Shown here: positions 8,085-15,197 of the stretch, piece by piece
Numbering within the stretch: position 1 is the stretch's first letter
Layout of the letters: each line of letters opens with the position of its first letter
Assembly (NCBI RefSeq): GCF_028885415.1
Contig: NZ_CP118527.1
Location: 3,658,001-3,722,000 of the forward strand
Direction: 5' to 3'
Length of the DNA: 64,000 nucleotides
Source: Streptomyces coeruleorubidus
Lineage (GTDB): Bacteria; Actinomycetota; Actinomycetes; Streptomycetales; Streptomycetaceae
Position numbers and translations under genes: made by a program
Notes under the pieces: generated by a model
What the model was told of the DNA's origin: nothing
The model's database searches: none
What the model saw: the letters and a program-made list of their open reading frames with translations, nothing else

Positions 8085-9279
8085 GCTGCGCGGTCCCGAC
8101 GTACCGGCGAAGGCCCTGGACGCGCGCGCGTTGGCGGCGCTGGCCGCCAACCCCGGGTGTGCGCGGCGCGCGATCCTCGACGGCGCCGGGGTGAACAAGG
8201 CGGCGCTGGCGAGCGCGCTGGGCTCGCCGTCAGCCTTCGGACAGTCGCAGTTCGCGCTCACGCGGGGCAACGCGTTCGAGGCGCGGGTCAAGGCCGACGG
8301 CGGCGCGGAGCTGCTGCGGCTGGTGCACGAGAAGCTGGACCGGACCGCCGAGCCGCCCGCCGAGGCGCGCGTGCCCGACCTGACGGCGACCGGTCCCCAG
8401 GGGCGTACGGCCCGTACGGCGCTGGAGCTGCGGGAGGCCACCGCGCACCCGGGCGCGTGGACGCTGCTCGACCACCCGATGCTCGCGCTCGACGTCGCGG
8501 GCTCCCCGGCGTTCCTCGAACCGGACGCGGTCGTGGTGCATCCGGACGGCAGCTGGACCGTGGTCGAGATCAAGTCGTTCCCGCTGCTGGACGGTTCGGC
8601 GGACCCGGCGAAGGTCGGGGCGGCGGCCCGGCAGGCGGCGGTGTACGTGCTGGCGCTGGAGGAGGTCGCGGCCCGGCTCGGCGCGGAGCCGGAGGGGTGC
8701 GCCGGTGTCGAAGGGGCGAGCGCGCGGAGGCCCGAAGGGTCGAGCACGGTCGCCCCTTCGACACCGGCTGAAGCGCCCCGGAGGCGGAGCGCTCATGACA
8801 TGGCTCCGTCCCCGCGCGTGCGGCACCGGATCCTGCTCGTCTGCCCCCGGGACTTCTCCAACCTGCCGGCCGCGTCCGCCGTCGACATCCGCAAGCAGCG
8901 TGCGGTGACGGCCCGCCAGCTGACCCGGCTGACCCGCATCGAGGGCATCGCCGAGACGCTCCCCGAGGGCACGTGCTTCTCCCCCGAACTGCCCGCCGAC
9001 GAGCTGACGGCCGCCGTCGAGTCGGTCCCGGCGACGTACGCGCCGGAGTGCCTGTCGGCGTGCGAGCTGGCCTTCCACTGCCGGGCCCGCTCGCGCGAGA
9101 CGGGCGCGGTGACCTCGCTCGGGCGACCGGTGCGGGCGGAGCTCGGCGGTCTGACGACGGTCGAGGACGTCCTGGCGGCGGCTCGCGGCGAGGCGGGCGA
9201 CCCCGGCGATCCGGCCGTGGCAGCCCTGCGGCGGGCCGCGGCCCTGCGCGCCGAGGCACTGGAGGCGGCGTGTCGCTGA
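8005..9279 (+). CDS. Cas4/RecB-like PD-(D/E)XK nuclease with Fe-S cysteines
   Basis: About 424 residues counted from the ATG at 8005; GTG at 8035 with GGGAG upstream is an equally good start. The nuclease core is legible: E92 (TRGNAFEARV), D174 (LEPDAVVV), E188-x-K190 (VVEIKSF) and the RecB-type Q210-xxx-Y214 motif. One cysteine at the N-terminus (C52, NPGCARR) and three near the C-terminus (C349, C353, C359; ECLSACELAFHCR) reproduce the 1+3 iron-sulfur arrangement of Cas4, AddB and Dna2 nucleases. It is coupled to two downstream genes by overlaps. Residues ~228-266 are encoded by a hairpin-forming segment that looks inserted. The role is inferred as DNA end processing, repair or defence. Confidence 0.75.
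   Translation: MRGSQREPSRVPPPRTRGTALRHRLAELRGPDVPAKALDARALAALAANPGCARRAILDGAGVNKAALASALGSPSAFGQSQFALTRGNAFEARVKADGGAELLRLVHEKLDRTAEPPAEARVPDLTATGPQGRTARTALELREATAHPGAWTLLDHPMLALDVAGSPAFLEPDAVVVHPDGSWTVVEIKSFPLLDGSADPAKVGAAARQAAVYVLALEEVAARLGAEPEGCAGVEGASARRPEGSSTVAPSTPAEAPRRRSAHDMAPSPRVRHRILLVCPRDFSNLPAASAVDIRKQRAVTARQLTRLTRIEGIAETLPEGTCFSPELPADELTAAVESVPATYAPECLSACELAFHCRARSRETGAVTSLGRPVRAELGGLTTVEDVLAAARGEAGDPGDPAVAALRRAAALRAEALEAACR
8701..8768. repeat. Perfect 19-bp inverted repeat inside nuclease gene
   Basis: Arms 8701-8719 (starting GCCGGTGTCGAAGGGGCGA) and 8750-8768 are exact reverse complements separated by 30 bp. The element lies within the coding sequence and encodes a low-complexity stretch between two well-structured parts of the nuclease. 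It looks like an in-frame insertion of a REP/MITE-like palindromic unit. Confidence 0.8.
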
Positions 9280-10862
9280 TCTCCACCCTGGCCCGGCTCG
9301 AAGCGGTCAGCACGGGCCGCGCCCAGCCCGCCGCGACCGTCCGGCACCGGCACCTGTCCGACCGCCCGCTGGTGTTCGTGCCGCTCACCACCGCCGGTGA
9401 GGCCGGTGCCCCGCTCGGCGCGCTGGTCGGCACCGACCGGGACGCGCCGCGTCTGCTGGTCGTCCCGCAGCCCCGCGACCGGGACCTCAGGTTCGCGTTC
9501 CTGGCCGAACTGGCCGACGTGGTGCTGCCGTACGTCGACGCGTACGCCGAGGTCGTGGAGGCCGCCGAGCGCACCGAGACCGACCCGGAGACCGGCAAGC
9601 GGGTGAAGGTCGAGGTCGACCTGTGCGCGGACGCGCCGCAGCTGATCGTGCCGAGCCGCGGGGGCATCGACCTGGTGCGGCTGCTCGGGCGCTCCATGCG
9701 CTTCCGGCGTACGGCGGAACAGGATCCGCAGGCCCCGTATCCGGCGCCGCCCCGAGTGCCGTTGCTCGGGCGGTGGCTGACGCACTTCGGGGAGCGGGCC
9801 CGGGTGCCCGGCTCCTCACTGCTGCTGGCCATGACCGACGTACTGGGCCGGCACTGGGCGACCGGGCAGTCCACCCTGGAGGACCAGCACCTGGGGGCGC
9901 TGCTCGCCTGGATCGACCCGCCCGAGGGCCTGACCGGCGCCGAGGCGGCGCTGCGGGCCGAGCTGCAGCGGGACGAAAAGGGCCAGCTGACGTGCCCCCC
10001 GGCCGGTCCCGCCACCGACCCGGCCTTCGACAACAAGCTGCTCGCCCCGGCCATCGAGCGCTACGACCGTGCCCGCACGGCCCTGGCCGCCGCCGAGGAC
10101 GGCCTGGAGGCCGACGACCGGCTCGGCGCGCTGACCGCCGCCGAGCGGGAGATCCGGGACCTGGTGCTCAGCCGCACCCTGCCCACCTGGGAGAAGGTCT
10201 GGCAGGGCCTCGACCTGCTGCGGGAGCTGCCCGAGGGGGCTCATGTCGAGGAGCGCTGGACCCGCGACCGCTGGTCCTTCACCGGCCACCGCGACCGGGT
10301 CCTGGCCGGCGAACCCCCGCAGCCGCGCCGCGACGACGCGGTCACCGCGGCGAACAAGCTCGCCACACGCGAGCGCGAACAGGCCCGGCTGGAGGCGCAG
10401 GAGGCCCTCGACGACCCGCTGGTGATGGCGGGACGGCGGCTGTCCGGGGAGGCGTTCGCGGGTGAGGTCACGGACGTCGTGATGGCGTACAGCGAGGGCA
10501 AGCGGCCCAGCCCGCGCCCCCTGGTCACGGTGCGCACGGAGGACCGGCCGCATCTCGGGGAGCGCACGAAGGTGTACCGGTCGCTGGGCGGGAAGCCGCA
10601 GTCGGCAGAGTTCGTCGGGGCCGAGGAGGACGGCGCGTACGTCGTGCTGCGGGTCCTCGACAAGATGGGCCGCGGCAAGGAGCCCGAGCCGGGCTCGGTG
10701 CCGGAGAAGGGCGACCGGGTCTGCTTCACGCTCTTCGAGCACGAGCAGCGGGGCGGCGCGAAGCTGCCCGACCCGGAGGAGACGCCGTGGACACACGGCG
10801 GGCCGCCCGGTGAGGCGACCCTGGAGGCGGCCGACCCGGTGACCGAGGAGGACGTGCTGTGA
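9270..10862 (+). CDS. Uncharacterised protein, middle gene of nuclease-helicase cassette
   Basis: A 530-residue protein I cannot assign to a characterised family. The GTG start at 9270 lies inside the end of the nuclease gene behind GGAGG. The first ~200 residues are mixed alpha/beta (FVPLTTAGEAGAPLGALVGT, PRLLVVPQPRDRDLRFAFL). A long helical, charged middle (~240-420) contains LTAAEREIRDLVLSR, and the last ~110 residues form a beta-rich segment (LVTVRTEDRPHLGERTKVYR, KGDRVCFTLFEHEQ). That segment could be an OB- or beta-barrel-like domain comparable to the barrel preceding the helicase core in Dna2/UPF1-type enzymes (inference). Its GTGA overlap with the helicase gene indicates a stoichiometric complex. 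Confidence 0.75.
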   Translation: MSLISTLARLEAVSTGRAQPAATVRHRHLSDRPLVFVPLTTAGEAGAPLGALVGTDRDAPRLLVVPQPRDRDLRFAFLAELADVVLPYVDAYAEVVEAAERTETDPETGKRVKVEVDLCADAPQLIVPSRGGIDLVRLLGRSMRFRRTAEQDPQAPYPAPPRVPLLGRWLTHFGERARVPGSSLLLAMTDVLGRHWATGQSTLEDQHLGALLAWIDPPEGLTGAEAALRAELQRDEKGQLTCPPAGPATDPAFDNKLLAPAIERYDRARTALAAAEDGLEADDRLGALTAAEREIRDLVLSRTLPTWEKVWQGLDLLRELPEGAHVEERWTRDRWSFTGHRDRVLAGEPPQPRRDDAVTAANKLATREREQARLEAQEALDDPLVMAGRRLSGEAFAGEVTDVVMAYSEGKRPSPRPLVTVRTEDRPHLGERTKVYRSLGGKPQSAEFVGAEEDGAYVVLRVLDKMGRGKEPEPGSVPEKGDRVCFTLFEHEQRGGAKLPDPEETPWTHGGPPGEATLEAADPVTEEDVL

Positions 10863-12193
10863 CGACGCTCTTCGATCCCTCTGCCGCCGCGACGCAGGCC
10901 ACCGACGCGATCCTCCACGACACGCTGCACGGCACCGCGCGCGGTGTCGTCGTCGACTCCCCGCCCGGCGCGGGCAAGTCCACGCTCGTCGTCCGCGCGG
11001 CCCTGGAGCTGGCCGAGGCCGGCCGTCCGCTGATGGTGGTGGCGCAGACCAACGCCCAGGTCGACGACCTGGTCCTGCGGCTCGCCGAGAAGAACCCCGA
11101 GCTGCCGGTGGGCCGGCTGCACAGCAGCGACGCCGACCCCTACGACAAGGCGCTCGACGGCCTGGAGAACGTCCGCAAGTCGGCGAAGGCGGGCGACCTC
11201 GCCGGGCTGGCCGTGGTGATCTCGACGGCGGCGAAGTGGGCGCATGTGAAGACCGACGAGCCGTGGCGGCACGCGATCGTCGACGAGGCGTACCAGATGC
11301 GCTCGGACGCGCTGCTCGCGGTGGCCGGGCTGTTCGAGCGGGCGCTGTTCGTGGGCGACCCGGGGCAGCTCGACCCGTTCGCGATCGTGGGCAGCGAGCA
11401 GTGGGCGGGCCTCGCCTACGACCCGTCGGCCTCGGCGGTGACGACCCTGCTCGCGCACAACCCGGACCTGCCCCAGCACCGTCTGCCGGTCTCCTGGCGG
11501 CTCCCGGCCTCCGCGGCGCCCCTGGTCTCGGACGCCTTCTACCCGTACACCCCGTTCCGCAGCGGCACCGGCCACGGCGACCGGCGGCTGTCCTTCGCCG
11601 TGCCGTCGGACGGCTCGGGCCCCGACCAGGTGATCGACGAGGCGGCCGAGTCGGGCTGGGGCCTGCTGGAGCTGCCCGCGCGGCACACCCCGCGCACGGA
11701 CCCGGAGGCGGTACGGGCGGTGGCGACGGTCGTACGGCGGCTGCTGGACCGGGGCGGCGCGGCGACGTCGGAACGCTCACCCGACCCCTCTCCCCTGACC
11801 GGCGACCGGATCGCCGTCGGCATGGCACACCGGGACCAGGCGGCCGCGGTCCGTGCCGCCCTGGCCGACCTCGGCGTCACCGACGTGGTCGTGGACACGG
11901 CCAACCGGCTCCAGGGCCGCGAGTACGACGTCACGGTGGTCCTGCACCCCCTCTCCGGCCGCCCCGACGCCACCGCCTTCCACCTGGAGACGGGCCGCCT
12001 GTGCGTCCTGGCCTCCCGCCACCGGCACGCGTGCATCGTGGTCTGCCGGGCCGGCGTCAGCGACCTGCTGGACGACTATCCGTCGACGGAGCCGGTGCAG
12101 CTGGGGACGGTGGTGAAGTTTCCTGACGGGTGGGAGGCGAATCACGCGGTGCTGGCACACCTGGCCGAGCACCGGGTGCTGTGGCGGCCATGA
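10859..12193 (+). CDS. SF1-type DNA/RNA helicase (UPF1/Dna2-like)
   Basis: A 444-residue superfamily-1 helicase. Motifs appear in order: Walker A (DSPPGAGKST, residues ~35-44), motif Ia (MVVAQTNAQVDDL), Walker B (HAIVDEAYQM, ~139-148), motif III (LFVGDPGQLDPF), motif V (VDTANRLQGREYDVTVV) and motif VI (LASRHRHACIVV). The large insertions of UvrD/RecB are absent, so the compact core resembles the SF1B UPF1/Dna2 branch. The GTG start overlaps the TGA of the preceding gene. With the Fe-S nuclease two genes upstream, the cassette would supply the two catalytic halves of Dna2 as separate chains. Confidence 0.88.
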   Translation: MTTLFDPSAAATQATDAILHDTLHGTARGVVVDSPPGAGKSTLVVRAALELAEAGRPLMVVAQTNAQVDDLVLRLAEKNPELPVGRLHSSDADPYDKALDGLENVRKSAKAGDLAGLAVVISTAAKWAHVKTDEPWRHAIVDEAYQMRSDALLAVAGLFERALFVGDPGQLDPFAIVGSEQWAGLAYDPSASAVTTLLAHNPDLPQHRLPVSWRLPASAAPLVSDAFYPYTPFRSGTGHGDRRLSFAVPSDGSGPDQVIDEAAESGWGLLELPARHTPRTDPEAVRAVATVVRRLLDRGGAATSERSPDPSPLTGDRIAVGMAHRDQAAAVRAALADLGVTDVVVDTANRLQGREYDVTVVLHPLSGRPDATAFHLETGRLCVLASRHRHACIVVCRAGVSDLLDDYPSTEPVQLGTVVKFPDGWEANHAVLAHLAEHRVLWRP

Positions 12194-12265
12194 CCCACAC
12201 AAGCGGACGCGCCGTCGTCCCGCTGGCGCATCTGGCCGAACATCGCGTGTCCTGGCAGCCCTGGC
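12150..12265 (+). repeat. Degenerate duplication of helicase 3' end
   Basis: The helicase ends with LAHLAEHRV-L-W. After its stop codon the DNA again encodes LAHLAEHRV-S-W in another frame, around 12219-12260, with several base changes. It is a diverged tandem duplication of roughly 40 bp, followed by no obvious gene until 12387. Confidence 0.55.
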
Positions 12266-12386
12266 GAACACCGAGTGGTGCCGCAGCCGTACCCACTACC
12301 GCGATGCCCACTTGCGCGCCCGCGAGACAATGGACGGTGGCCCACCCCACCGGGAGGGTCAGCGCAACGTACGAGGAGGAGTAGAC

Positions 12387-12755
12387 ATGGCGGAGCCCAC
12401 GCCGCGTCGGAACGAACCGCGGCTACGCCCCGCGCCCCTGCTCTTCGAGCCCGCGGAGGCGGCCTCCGACCCTGAGCACTTCTTCGACCTCGAGTCGATC
12501 GACGATCCCCGCGCGCTGCTGTCCCGCGCGACGGAGCTGGCGCTGGCGTTCCGGGCCGCGGCGGACCGGGCGGTGGAGTTCCAGGCGATCGCGGCGGCGC
12601 AGCTGGCCGATCCGCGGCGGTTCGACCGGCTGACGACCGCGGACATCGCCGAGCGGGCCGAGTGGACCGAGGACTACGCCAAGAAGATGGTCGAGTTCGG
12701 CCGGGACCTGATGCGGGGCGGCGGCGAGGGCCGGGGGCCCGCCGACCCGGTGTGA
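12387..12755 (+). CDS. Small conserved protein, predicted helical
   Basis: A 122-residue protein starting at an ATG preceded by AGGAGGAG. An upstream in-frame start would add non-conserved residues. After a basic N-terminus it is acidic and mostly helical (SIDDPRALLSRATELALAFRAAADRAVEFQAIAAAQL), and it ends with RLTTADIAERAEWTEDYAKKMVEFGR, which looks like a short helix-turn-helix. Function is unknown. It lies 190 bp downstream of the helicase, so it may or may not belong to the cassette. Confidence 0.65.
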   Translation: MAEPTPRRNEPRLRPAPLLFEPAEAASDPEHFFDLESIDDPRALLSRATELALAFRAAADRAVEFQAIAAAQLADPRRFDRLTTADIAERAEWTEDYAKKMVEFGRDLMRGGGEGRGPADPV

Positions 12756-12891
12756 GACCCGGGGGCTCCGCCGCCTTGCCGATCTCCGTGGCATATGCCA
12801 GGCGGGCAAGATACTCCCTCCCACCCCTTCCTGTCCCGATTTCCGGCAACCCTCGGGAACCGCGCGTTCACGGCCGGTAGACATTGACGCC

Positions 12892-13500
12892 ATGAGCAGC
12901 GCATGGAACGCCTCCCACGTCACCCCGGACGGAGCCGCCTGGCTCGCTTCGGCAGGAACGTATCCGCGGAGCACGCTCGCCCTCTGGGAGGAGCGGCCGG
13001 ACGCACCGGTCGTGCTGCCCTGCGGGTCGGCCTTCGACGTCGTCAGCGCGCCCGCGATGTTCGGGCGGCGGATGCTCGACCGGCTGTGGGACGACGGGCC
13101 CGGCTCGGGGCCGGTCGCCGAGTTCCGCGGCCGGATGCTGCTGTTCGCCGCGCCCGGCACGGCCCAGCGGCTGCCGGCGCTGCTGGAGTGGGAGGAGTGG
13201 GGCAAGCACGGCGGGGACACCGAGGAGGCCGGCCGCAACGGCCGCACGGGCGGGGTGCCGCCCCTGCTGTGCCACGGCACGGGCGACGCGGTGACCGTCC
13301 CGGCACCGGCGAACGATGCCTCCCCCAGCCGCTCCGGCGCCCGCTGGCTCGTCGCCCCCGACACCCGCCAGCCTTGGCTGCCCGGCCCCGAGGTACTGCT
13401 GTGGGCGGCCGTCCGGGCGGCTCGCTCGGCCGTGCGGATATCGATTTTTCCTCCCGCCGACCAGGGTGCTAAGGTCTACGACGTCAGCAGGCGCCGCTAG
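12892..13500 (+). CDS. Prim-pol-like (bifunctional DNA primase/polymerase N-terminal-type) protein
   Basis: A 202-residue protein similar in overall pattern to the short actinobacterial proteins annotated as bifunctional DNA primase/polymerase: GAAWLASAGTYPRSTLALW, LPCGSAFDVV and GARWLVAPDTRQPWLPGPEVLLW. The catalytic acid triad of active prim-pols is not evident, so an enzymatic role is doubtful. The frame ends with a TAG inside the first 10 bases of the tRNA-Lys gene, so its last codons are tRNA sequence and the tRNA promoter must lie in its 3' end. Confidence 0.65.
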   Translation: MSSAWNASHVTPDGAAWLASAGTYPRSTLALWEERPDAPVVLPCGSAFDVVSAPAMFGRRMLDRLWDDGPGSGPVAEFRGRMLLFAAPGTAQRLPALLEWEEWGKHGGDTEEAGRNGRTGGVPPLLCHGTGDAVTVPAPANDASPSRSGARWLVAPDTRQPWLPGPEVLLWAAVRAARSAVRISIFPPADQGAKVYDVSRRR

Positions 13501-13564
13501 CTCAGTTGGTTAGAGCAGCTGACTCTTAATCAGCGGGTCCGGGGTTCGAGTCCCTGGCGGCGCA
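13491..13564 (+). tRNA. tRNA-Lys(CTT)
   Basis: A 74-nt cloverleaf. The 7-bp acceptor stem is GCGCCGC/GCGGCGC with discriminator A; the anticodon stem is GCTGA/TCAGC around loop CTCTTAA (anticodon CTT), and the T arm contains GGTTCGAGTCC. CCA is not encoded. It is one of three identical copies in the window (also at 28223 and 32390) and is followed by a strong terminator. Confidence 0.97.
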
Positions 13565-13573
13565 CAGACGGCA

Positions 13574-13603
13574 AAGGCCCCTCGCGGAAGCGAGGGGCCT
13601 TCT
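13574..13603 (+). terminator. Rho-independent terminator after tRNA-Lys
   Basis: A 12-bp perfect stem (AAGGCCCCTCGC with its complement) closes a GGAA tetraloop 10 bp after the tRNA. It may also serve the convergent protease gene. Confidence 0.9.
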
Positions 13604-13624
13604 GCATGCCGTGCCCGAGCACCT

Positions 13625-14890
13625 TCAACGGCCCGCTGTGATCTTCACCGTCCAGGCTCCGGACGCCGTACGCCCCTCCACCTCCACCCGGACCCCCTCC
13701 CCCGGCACCGTGAAGCTCTCCCCCGGGCCGATCGGCGCGTCCGCGAGGGGCGGGTAGACCGAGTCCTCCCAGCAGGCCGCGGTGCCCGGATGGGCGTCGA
13801 TCACCTCGATCGGCCCGCCCCCGGACTGCGCCCTGCCCCGCACCCGGTACACCAGCACCCCCTGCCGGCACGCGGCCACGTCGTTGCCCACCGGCCCCCG
13901 CGCCTCGAACGCGAGCACACTGTCGCGGCCCGTACGCACCACCGCGAGCTTGGTGCCCCGCCCGAGACCGAAGGCCGGCGCCCCCGCCGCACTCGCCACC
14001 TGCACCCCGGGCCCGGCCGCCAGCGGCTCCAGGGTCAGCCGGGCGGGCCCGGCGTCCTGCACGCACCGCACCTGCCGCCGGGCCAGCCAGCCCAGCTTCC
14101 ACTTGTGCCAGCCGAACAGGTCGGGCGCCAGTCCGAACTGGCTGCCCATCAGGTCCCAGTCGCCGACATGCGTGTCCCAGTCGCCCTTGCCGTCCACGGG
14201 CCGGTGGTAGAGGTCGGGCAGGTCGAACACGTGCCCGGTCTCGTGGGCGAGCACGAGTCGGTCCGGCGGATGCTGCTCGAACACCGTGACGACCCGGCGC
14301 AGGTCGGTGCCGTCGACCCGCATCGGACTCGTGAGGTTGACCACCTTGGTCGCGTCGGAGTCCACACCGGGCGCGTCCGGGTCGGCGACGAAGTACACGA
14401 CGTCGTAGCGGGAGAAGTCGACCTGCGGGTCGGCCACGGAGAGCGCGTCCCGCAGGTACGCGGCCCGGTGCGCGGCGCTCCAGTCGCGCTGTATGGCGTA
14501 CGCCGTGGACGGCTGCGGCATCCGGATCCATTGCCTCAGCGGGTGCGGGCGCAGGGTGAAACGGCCGTAGGAGGCGCGTTCGAAGAAGCGGGTGGTGGCC
14601 GGGAAGTGGTCGGCGGTCAGCTCCTGCGGTGTGGTCAGCGGATGGGCGTCCGGGAAGGACAGGAAGACCATGACCGCGTCCAGGGCCCGGGCCGGGCGCG
14701 GATAGGCGGCGTTCCAGGTGTCCAGGCCCTCCGAGTGGTGGGCGTCGGTGCGGGTCAGCGCGCAGGGCGCGACCGAGTCGGGCTCGGCGGCCGAGGGGCC
14801 GGTGCCGAGGGAGGTCGCGGCGAGCGCCGACATGGTGGTGAACACGGCCGCGGTGCTGCGCAGTCGGGCGCGCGAGAACTGACGCGGCAC
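13625..14890 (-). CDS. Secreted M6-family-like metalloprotease
   Basis: A 421-residue secreted protein starting at GTG 14890, which follows CGGAGG. A Sec signal peptide covers residues ~1-35 (basic start, hydrophobic core, cleavage near PSAAEP). The zinc-binding HETGH is at residues 216-220, followed by DLPDLYHRP and GDWDLMGSQ, the pattern of M6 immune-inhibitor-A-type metalloproteases. The C-terminal ~130 residues form a beta-rich accessory domain. It is divergent from the GGDEF-EAL gene. Confidence 0.87.
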   Translation of the reverse strand: MPRQFSRARLRSTAAVFTTMSALAATSLGTGPSAAEPDSVAPCALTRTDAHHSEGLDTWNAAYPRPARALDAVMVFLSFPDAHPLTTPQELTADHFPATTRFFERASYGRFTLRPHPLRQWIRMPQPSTAYAIQRDWSAAHRAAYLRDALSVADPQVDFSRYDVVYFVADPDAPGVDSDATKVVNLTSPMRVDGTDLRRVVTVFEQHPPDRLVLAHETGHVFDLPDLYHRPVDGKGDWDTHVGDWDLMGSQFGLAPDLFGWHKWKLGWLARRQVRCVQDAGPARLTLEPLAAGPGVQVASAAGAPAFGLGRGTKLAVVRTGRDSVLAFEARGPVGNDVAACRQGVLVYRVRGRAQSGGGPIEVIDAHPGTAACWEDSVYPPLADAPIGPGESFTVPGEGVRVEVEGRTASGAWTVKITAGR

Positions 14891-15197
14891 GAGTACCTCC
14901 GGGTACGGTTCGCGGGACACCGCACCCAGCCTGTGATGCTTTGTCGTACTGCGCCCTGTTTGCCTGCACCGCTCGGGTGAAGGGGCCGAAAAATCGCGGA
15001 AGCCGACACCCCGGAAGTACTCACGGAACGTCACAACTGGTCGGGGGCCTGAAGAAGCCGCCCATGCATGAGCAGAAACGATCTGGCAGAAGGGCCGACG
15101 GGCCGGGAACACTTATGACTGGCTGGAAGGGCCCGGAGCCAGCATCTATGATCGGCACACTTTCCTGACCTTTCCTGCACGGACAGAGATCGAATAC
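14891..15197. promoter_or_regulatory. Divergent control region of protease and GGDEF-EAL genes
   Basis: About 307 bp without a gene that must hold promoters for both flanking genes. The known S. coelicolor cdgA gene is a BldD target, so a BldD box would be expected here; I could not find a convincing full palindrome by eye. Confidence 0.4.

Noticed and set aside
13491..13564. tRNA-Lys as an integration site of a mobile element
   Set aside because: No integrase gene, and no partial tRNA 3' repeat was seen near any of the three copies; the 57-62 kb island is not adjacent to a tRNA.
14891..15197. BldD operator upstream of the GGDEF-EAL gene
   Set aside because: Expected from S. coelicolor cdgA, but I could not identify a full palindromic box by eye.
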